This document shows positions 6,129-10,023 of a DNA stretch of 10,023 nt, piece after piece. The DNA comes from Nitrososphaerota archaeon (lineage in GTDB: Archaea > Iainarchaeota > Iainarchaeia > Iainarchaeales > VGJJ01), in assembly GCA_020053155.1 (NCBI GenBank), contig JAGVNS010000050.1:1-10023 (forward strand), in the 5' to 3' direction. The translations under genes were made by a program, and so were the position numbers. The notes under the pieces were generated by a model. That model saw nothing but the letters and a program-made list of their open reading frames with translations, searched no databases and had not been told where the DNA came from. Position 1 is the stretch's first letter, and every line of letters begins with the position of its first letter.

Positions 6129-6833
6129 ATGTTCATTCGTTTTTTGGGTCATTCTTCCTTCCTCCTCGAATTTGAGGAATCGTGCGTGCTCATCGACCCC
6201 TGCATTCATTGCGAGTCCTTTGGACAGTACGACCGACTCATTCCTTCCCCCATCACGCTCAACGAATTGCCCAAGGTTTCGCTCATCCTGATTACCCATG
6301 AACATGAGGACCATTTTGACAAGAAGACAATCGAGTTTCTCGTGAACAGGGATGGGGCATGCGTCATTGCCCATGATTCGGTTTTAGCCGAGCTAAACAT
6401 TCCTGCCCGTTGTAAGCGTGCGGTGCAAGCCAATGCCAAGCTGCACGTGCGCGGGGTTCATGTGGCAGTGCAGATTGCCCATCACCCCCAAGCGTTTTAT
6501 CCCATGGCCTACTTGATTACTGGGGACGGCATTTCCATTTTCCATGCGGGAGATTCGGATTTGGTGGAAGAGTTTTCTCCTGATTTTTCTGCGGACGTAG
6601 CATTGCTTCCCATTGGGGGGAACATTACCATGGATGTCGTGGACGCGGTCAAATGCACCAAAGTATTGAAACCCGACGTGGTCATTCCCATGCACTACAA
6701 CACGTTCGGCATCTGCCAGGCTTCCCCGGAAGAGTTTGCGCGCAAAATAGAGAAAAGCAATTTGAAAACCAAGCCCGTTGTACTGGCTCCCAGCGAAAGA
6801 TACGAATTTTTGCTGACCAAACCCATTGTTTGA
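6129..6833 (+). CDS. UPF0173/UlaG-like metallo-beta-lactamase-fold hydrolase
   Basis: 234-aa metal-dependent hydrolase of the metallo-beta-lactamase fold. Numbered from ATG 6129, metal ligands are HEHEDH (57-62: H57, H59, D61, H62), a histidine in IAHHP (118/119), D142 in HAGDSD and H189 in PMHYNTFG. The opening FIRFLGHSSFLLEF and the PIGGNITMD segment (161-169) are typical of the UPF0173 and UlaG groups, whose substrates vary and are mostly unknown. The two-metal site appears complete. ATG 6114 would add five residues but lies before the predicted transcription start. The stop codon directly abuts that of the convergent RNase Z gene. Confidence 0.83.
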   Translation: MFIRFLGHSSFLLEFEESCVLIDPCIHCESFGQYDRLIPSPITLNELPKVSLILITHEHEDHFDKKTIEFLVNRDGACVIAHDSVLAELNIPARCKRAVQANAKLHVRGVHVAVQIAHHPQAFYPMAYLITGDGISIFHAGDSDLVEEFSPDFSADVALLPIGGNITMDVVDAVKCTKVLKPDVVIPMHYNTFGICQASPEEFARKIEKSNLKTKPVVLAPSERYEFLLTKPIV

Positions 6834-7799
6834 TTACTTTTTTCGCTTTACTTCCCTTGTTTTTTTATCGCTAGCTGTAGAATATCGCTCTTCCGTCTCC
6901 ATTTGCATCAAATCGTGTGCCACCACCACATTCTTGAATGCCATTTGGGCTTCCTTTTTCATTTCATTCCCGTTAGGGTAGCGGGGAGAGAAGTGGGTCA
7001 AAATGAGTTGCTTTACTCCCGCCCTTTTCGCTATCTCTCCAGCCATTTTTGCAGTAGAATGCCTCACTTCAATGGCTCGCTCTTTCTCGCTCTCCAAGAA
7101 AGAGGATTCGTGAATCAAAATGTCGGTGCCTTTCAATGCGTCAATGTAATGAGTATGCGGGAACGTGTCCATGATGTATGCAATGCGTGCCCCACGCTGC
7201 GCTTTGGAATAATCCATGACCATTTCAGGAGTATATTTTTTCCCACTCACAACAATCGTTTCTCCTTTCTGTAATTTTCCCCATAATGGTCCCATGGGTA
7301 TTTTGAGTTTCAATGCTTTGGCTCGCTGAAACTCCCCTTCTTTGCTTTGCGCTTGGAAAATGAATCCATAGCATTTGCAGGAGTGGTTCAGTTCAACAGC
7401 GGAAATTTGGTACTCCTTGTGCGACACTAACACTCCTTCCTGTATTTCGTGTGGAATAATTTTGAAGGAAGGAAAGAAATCCCCTAGTGCAAGCGCTTGC
7501 TTTACTTTATCAAAAATTTCTCTTGGTCCCCAAATGTGTAAATCCGTTTGGCGTTCGTGAATGGTCATGGTCGCGAGCAGCCCGGGCAATCCTAGCGTGT
7601 GGTCCCCATGAAAGTGGGAAATGAAAATGTGTTCCAGTTTCAAATAACTCATTCCCGTTTGCATCAAGCGCTGCTGCACCCCCTCAGGAGTGTCAAACAA
7701 AAACCAGTTTCCCCGAAAAGTAAGCGCCATGCTGCTCAGGTTGCGCTCGGAAGTGGGAGTGGAACATGAGGTTCCCAGGAAAGTGAGTTGGATGGACAT
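6834..7799 (-). CDS. rnz: Ribonuclease Z, tRNA 3' processing endonuclease
   Basis: 321-aa enzyme of the short RNase Z family that cuts precursor tRNAs after the discriminator base as a dimeric zinc-dependent phosphodiesterase. The motif set is complete: LGTS..TPTSERNLSS (8-23), HFHGDHTLGLPGLL (62-75, with H62, H64, D66, H67), H139 in the ELNHS motif, the AKALKLKIPMGPLWGKL segment (160-176) typical of RNase Z, D211 in YIMDT, RHSTA (246-250) and THFSPRY (268-274). A Lys/Arg-rich tail (about 311-321) extends past the core. ATG 7799 is 26.5 nt from a TTATAA element shared with the divergent gene. The 3' end abuts the neighbouring hydrolase with no spacer, so the two transcripts must overlap in antisense. 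Confidence 0.93.
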   Translation of the reverse strand: MSIQLTFLGTSCSTPTSERNLSSMALTFRGNWFLFDTPEGVQQRLMQTGMSYLKLEHIFISHFHGDHTLGLPGLLATMTIHERQTDLHIWGPREIFDKVKQALALGDFFPSFKIIPHEIQEGVLVSHKEYQISAVELNHSCKCYGFIFQAQSKEGEFQRAKALKLKIPMGPLWGKLQKGETIVVSGKKYTPEMVMDYSKAQRGARIAYIMDTFPHTHYIDALKGTDILIHESSFLESEKERAIEVRHSTAKMAGEIAKRAGVKQLILTHFSPRYPNGNEMKKEAQMAFKNVVVAHDLMQMETEERYSTASDKKTREVKRKK

Positions 7800-7822
7800 A
7801 TCAATGGCCTGTCAAATAGGCC

Positions 7823-7828
7823 TTATAA
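7823..7828. promoter_or_regulatory. Shared palindromic TATA box for the 7799(-)/7852(+) pair
   Basis: TTATAA is a perfect palindrome centred at 7825.5, exactly 26.5 nt from the A of the RNase Z ATG (7799) and 26.5 nt from the G of the GTG at 7852. It reads ATTTATAAGG on the minus strand and CCTTATAAAT on the plus strand, both good archaeal TATA boxes. A short inverted repeat, GGCCT (7806-7810) with AGGCC (7818-7822), lies on the RNase Z side and could bind a regulator. Confidence 0.62.
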
Positions 7829-7851
7829 ATGTCAAGGGTTATTTTTCATTC

Positions 7852-8400
7852 GTGGCCCTTACCCTGGAACAACGCAAGCATGCGCGTGAAGTCATCAACT
7901 TAGCGCGGGAGATATGGCTCACGGATCAAATCCGATGGAGATTACATTTCCTAATCATCGACAAGGGGTGGGGGGGTTTGCGTGGAGAAGCCACGCATTT
8001 GGATCCAAGCAGGGCACGGGAAAAGGCATATGGTCGAGCCCTCTTTCAGATTCTTCGCGATGTGATTGATCGGAATAACCAGACCAATCGGGAGTTTCAC
8101 TCATTACAAGAAAAGGAGGCACATGGATTTCCCACTCGTTGGTATAAAGCCCAAGAAAAAAAGGCCCAATCGTGGGTTGATACATCAACGGGTAAGCGGA
8201 AAATAAATACATTCATGGATGGTGTTCCTCTAAAGGTTCGCCACCAGTATGAGTCAAACAGACCAATCCCTCTAAGCCAAGTCTCTCGAATCTTGTTGGA
8301 AGGAATTCCACCCAGTTCCAGGCGCGAAGCAGAAATCCTATGGAAATATAGTCGGGGCCTGACACGACAACCACGCAGAGGTCGTAACAAGCCCCGTTAA
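7852..8400 (+). CDS. Basic hypothetical protein, 182 aa
   Basis: I do not recognise this protein. It is soluble and basic, with an N-terminal helical region (LEQRKHAREVINLAREIW), a middle Arg/Lys/Gln/Glu-rich region and an Arg/Pro-rich C-terminal tail (RQPRRGRNKPR), a composition that would suit nucleic-acid binding. No catalytic motif, Cys cluster or membrane helix is evident. GTG 7852 is chosen because it lies 26.5 nt from the shared TATA box; the frame is open further upstream (ATG 7804 and beyond), but those starts would lie upstream of the promoter's start point or inside the antisense RNase Z gene. It is followed by a 203-bp hairpin-rich interval before lonB. Confidence 0.55.
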   Translation: MALTLEQRKHAREVINLAREIWLTDQIRWRLHFLIIDKGWGGLRGEATHLDPSRAREKAYGRALFQILRDVIDRNNQTNREFHSLQEKEAHGFPTRWYKAQEKKAQSWVDTSTGKRKINTFMDGVPLKVRHQYESNRPIPLSQVSRILLEGIPPSSRREAEILWKYSRGLTRQPRRGRNKPR

Positions 8401-8451
8401 CCGCCTTTTTCCCTTCCATTTCGGCTTTGATTCGGCCTTTTGGAAAACCCG

Positions 8452-8506
8452 ACAAAACCATTGGTTTTGTGGGCCTTGTAAAAACATGGTTTTTACCAGG
8501 AAGGCC
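8452..8506. repeat. Tandem hairpins between the 7852-8400 gene and lonB
   Basis: First hairpin: ACAAAACCA (8452-8460) faces TGGTTTTGT (8462-8470). Second: GGCCTT (8472-8477) pairs with AAGGCC (8501-8506), enclosing GTAAAAAC (8478-8485) paired with GTTTTTAC (8489-8496) around an ATG loop, with a 4-nt bulge (CAGG) on one side. A further GGCCTT at 8434-8439 could compete for the same AAGGCC. The structures lie upstream of the likely lonB promoter, so they probably belong to the 3' region of the preceding transcript or to a separate small RNA. Confidence 0.5.
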
Positions 8507-8527
8507 GGCGAAAAAACGATTGGATAC

Positions 8528-8541
8528 TGGCCTTTAGGCCA
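8528..8541. repeat. Short palindrome upstream of lonB
   Basis: TGGCCT (8528-8533) and AGGCCA (8536-8541) form a perfect inverted repeat around two T residues. It lies about 36-49 bp upstream of the probable lonB TATA element, a suitable position for a dimeric regulator. The half-site AGGCC also occurs in the RNase Z divergent promoter (7818-7822). Confidence 0.35.
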
Positions 8542-8569
8542 TGGAGGAAGTCATTTTAAAAGAAGGAAG

Positions 8570-8582
8570 TTTATTCATAAAG
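8570..8582 (+). promoter_or_regulatory. Probable TATA box of lonB
   Basis: The AT-rich stretch ending in TTCATAAAG is centred close to 8577, about 26-27 nt upstream of ATG 8604. No Shine-Dalgarno sequence lies near the start, so a leaderless transcript is likely. Confidence 0.42.
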
Positions 8583-8603
8583 TAGGACGATTTTTGTTTG
8601 TCT

Positions 8604-9683
8604 ATGGCTCCTAAACCCAAAAAGAAAGACGTTTCCCATTCTCTGGAAATAGCCGAGAAGCCCGAGCTGGCCATTCCAATGAATTTTAACTCCACAACAG
8701 ATGTGGATGTGCCCAAATCTTTGTTGGAGCAGGTGATTGGGCAGGAAAAAGCGGTTGAACTCATTCGGAAGGCCGCCGCGCAGAAGCGAAACGTCTTGTT
8801 GATTGGGGTACCAGGTATTGGTAAGTCCATGCTCGCCCAAGCCATGGCCGAAGTATTGCCGGTTTCAAAACTGTACGATGTGTTGGTTTATCCCAATGAG
8901 GAAGACCAAAACAATCCCCGCGTCCGTGTAGTAAGGGCAGGAGAAGGGAAGCAAATCCTTCACGGCACTCGTTTAGAGGCGCAGAAAGCGGAAGACAATA
9001 CCCGCCTCCTCAGTCTGTTGTTTCCATTGGGATGGTTTTTGCTATCCTATTTGGCGTATTCATTGGGATGGATAACTGAAATCATTTACGCCGCGACATT
9101 AATCCTGGGAGGAATGCTTGTGTTTGGATTTGCATTAGGGGCGCAAGTCAATCGTCCCACGGTCAAACAGACTCCCAAATTGCTGGTGGATAATTTTGGG
9201 AGAAAAACCGCTCCCTTTTCGGAAGCTACGGGCGCCCGTGCAGGAGCACTGCTCGGGGATGTTCGTCACGATCCGCTCCAGTGCCACTATGGGTTCAACA
9301 AACTCTATTTGCGCGAGAAAACCAAGCACGGATTCGAGATGAAGGAGAAGACTTTCATCGAACTCTGGGCAGAACTCTATCCCAAATACCAAAATGAAAT
9401 CATCCGCAATGAAAAAGGATACGAAGCATTTCACTTACATGACAAAGACAAGATTTACACTCTCGGACAAAAGGAAGGCAAAACCGATTGGGTGCGCGTC
9501 CTTTCCTTGAACCGCCAGCCCTTTGAAGGGGAATTAGTGGACATCAAGGTAGGGGATTCCATTGCCTCGCTAACCACGGAGCATTCGGTTATTCTCCCCG
9601 GAAAGGATAAGCCCGCCGGAAAGATTGGATTCTGGGATAAACTGATTCATTTGGATTTGGAAAAGGTTTTGGCCAAGAGGTAA
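8604..9683 (+). CDS. lonB: LonB protease N-terminal half fused to an intein N-domain (split gene)
   Basis: 359 aa from ATG 8604 (a TTG six bases upstream is less likely). Residues about 1-226 are the N-terminal part of archaeal LonB, the membrane-anchored ATP-dependent AAA+ protease: VPKSLLEQVIGQEKAVELI, Walker A GVPGIGKS (68-75), LVYPNEEDQNNPRVR, two membrane helices (about 135-156 and 157-179) inserted between Walker A and Walker B as usual for LonB, then LLVDNFGRKTAPF and GALLGDVRHDPLQ. LonB normally continues with Ser-Gly-Gly-Leu-Gly-Thr-Pro, Walker B and a Ser-Lys protease domain. Here the frame enters an intein-like domain at Cys227 and stops after 133 residues. Walker B, sensor motifs, arginine finger and the protease dyad are all missing. 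Alone it cannot be an active protease; with a trans-splicing partner it could be restored. Confidence 0.88.
   Translation: MAPKPKKKDVSHSLEIAEKPELAIPMNFNSTTDVDVPKSLLEQVIGQEKAVELIRKAAAQKRNVLLIGVPGIGKSMLAQAMAEVLPVSKLYDVLVYPNEEDQNNPRVRVVRAGEGKQILHGTRLEAQKAEDNTRLLSLLFPLGWFLLSYLAYSLGWITEIIYAATLILGGMLVFGFALGAQVNRPTVKQTPKLLVDNFGRKTAPFSEATGARAGALLGDVRHDPLQCHYGFNKLYLREKTKHGFEMKEKTFIELWAELYPKYQNEIIRNEKGYEAFHLHDKDKIYTLGQKEGKTDWVRVLSLNRQPFEGELVDIKVGDSIASLTTEHSVILPGKDKPAGKIGFWDKLIHLDLEKVLAKR
9282..9680 (+). other. N-terminal split-intein domain within LonB
   Basis: 133 residues beginning with Cys1 (codon 9282-9284) immediately after the conserved DPLQ. The opening CHYGFNKLYL matches intein block A in spacing (C-x-x-G then a hydrophobic strand), although the common Gly-Asp-Thr is replaced by Gly-Phe-Asn. 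After an inserted helical stretch, IYTLGQ...WVRVLSLNRQPFEGELVDIKV has the beta-strand pattern preceding block B, and SLTTEHSVIL contains the block-B T-x-x-H (T324, H327 of the protein). The domain then ends with a 25-residue charged tail and TAA. There is no homing endonuclease and no block F or G (the His-Asn end). Length and end point fit natural split-intein N-fragments, which end in the region where endonucleases are otherwise inserted. Confidence 0.8.
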
Positions 9684-9711
9684 TTTCTTAGAATTAGCGG
9701 GCCAATACTTA

Positions 9712-9717
9712 TTTATA
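9712..9717 (+). promoter_or_regulatory. TATA box upstream of the last gene
   Basis: TTTATA, centred at 9714.5, predicts a transcription start near 9738-9742. It shows that the gene after lonB has its own promoter and is not a continuation of the lonB reading frame. Confidence 0.48.
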
Positions 9718-9737
9718 CCCGAAAAGTTTTGTTAAGC

Positions 9738-9745
9738 GGGTGATC
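9738..9745 (+). promoter_or_regulatory. Strong Shine-Dalgarno sequence GGGTGATC
   Basis: GGGTGATC contains GGTGATC, complementary to the archaeal 16S rRNA 3' end, 5 nt before ATG 9751. It fixes that start. It contrasts with the apparently leaderless genes in the rest of the window. Confidence 0.6.
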
Positions 9746-9750
9746 ATTGA

Positions 9751-10023
9751 ATGCCAGGCCGTATTCGCAGAGCGCTAAAAGCAACGGGGAGAGGAATAGT
9801 AAAGGGCGCCACTTTTTTTTCTCTTAATTCAAGAATTGCAAGAGTTCGAAAGGGATCTTCTAAACAGCGCGAAAAGTCAGCCCGTTTATCCGCACAAGCT
9901 GAAGACCATTTTAGAAGAGTTGAAACCCTTCATCAGCAATGGTTGAATCATCCTAGCAGAAATGCCCGTGAAAAAGCTGCACGTGATCGTTTATATGAGC
10001 AATATCAAAAAGAAAGATATGGA
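9751..10023 (+). CDS. Basic, helix-rich protein, 5' part only (91 codons)
   Basis: An open frame from ATG 9751 with a good Shine-Dalgarno sequence runs off the window end. It begins MPGRIRRALKATGRGIVKG, a strongly basic, Gly-containing stretch, followed by FFSLNSRIARVRKGSSKQR and then a long hydrophilic region rich in Ala, Arg, Glu and Gln (residues about 45-91) with a coiled-coil-like character. I do not recognise it. It has no C-intein features (no His-Asn end followed by the LonB Ser-Gly-Gly continuation), so it is not the missing LonB half as far as can be seen. Confidence 0.6.
   Translation, partial: MPGRIRRALKATGRGIVKGATFFSLNSRIARVRKGSSKQREKSARLSAQAEDHFRRVETLHQQWLNHPSRNAREKAARDRLYEQYQKERYG

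Noticed and set aside
7690..7851. Longer 5' version of the hypothetical gene at 7852-8400
   Set aside because: It would run antisense through the RNase Z start and past the shared TATA box; GTG 7852 fits the promoter spacing exactly.
9281..9683. A simple frameshift or sequencing error truncating lonB
   Set aside because: The sequence after DPLQ is not LonB in any frame. It is a coherent 133-residue domain starting with Cys and carrying block-B features, and it ends next to a new promoter. A break inside a normal lonB gene would leave recognisable LonB sequence (Walker B, protease domain) in another frame, and none is seen.
9751..10023. The downstream gene as the missing LonB C-half
   Set aside because: Its translation has no C-intein end motif and no Ser-Gly-Gly-Leu-Gly-Thr-Pro or Walker B in the visible 91 codons.

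Overview
The window is archaeal chromosomal DNA of roughly even base composition. The evidence is two wybutosine (tRNA-Phe position 37) modification genes of archaeal type (taw2 and taw3), a Nob1-type PIN nuclease, an archaeal RNase Z, the N-terminal half of a membrane-anchored archaeal LonB protease, and TATA-box promoters sitting about 26 nt upstream of start codons, which suggests leaderless mRNAs. The compact layout and small proteins would suit a DPANN-type lineage, but I cannot assign a phylum from the sequence alone.

Layout, left to right: a hairpin cluster (1-71); an unrecognised small gene on the minus strand (86-400); divergent from it a fold-III PLP-dependent decarboxylase-like gene (452-1522, +); taw3 (1535-2134, -); divergent from it a class I SAM methyltransferase (2187-2942, +); taw2 (2899-3849, -), overlapping the methyltransferase tail to tail; divergent from it a nob1-like PIN gene without its zinc ribbon (3904-4317, +), followed by a small two-helix membrane protein (4330-4515, +); a hairpin; a two-gene minus operon of envelope proteins (6003 down to 4643); a UPF0173/UlaG-like metallo-hydrolase (6129-6833, +) abutting RNase Z (6834-7799, -); an unrecognised basic protein (7852-8400, +); about 200 bp rich in hairpins; the LonB half gene (8604-9683, +); and the start of a basic coiled protein running off the end (9751-10023, +). 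Most genes alternate strand one by one, so they are mostly single-gene transcription units.

Two things stand out. First, the lonB gene breaks off: after the conserved GDVRHDPLQ motif the reading frame enters an intein N-terminal domain (Cys1, then a block-B TTEH motif) and ends at a stop codon. There is no Walker B, no Ser-Lys protease domain and no C-intein in the window. This is the signature of a split intein in a fractured essential gene; the C-half should lie elsewhere in the genome. Second, four divergent gene pairs have start codons only 52-55 bp apart, each with one AT-rich, near-palindromic TATA-like element at the exact midpoint, 25.5-27.5 nt from both starts. This looks like a shared bidirectional leaderless promoter used as a standard design.

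Functionally the window groups RNA maturation (Taw2, Taw3, Nob1, RNase Z) with protein quality control (LonB). The methyltransferase between the taw genes is a candidate additional RNA-modification enzyme, on context only.
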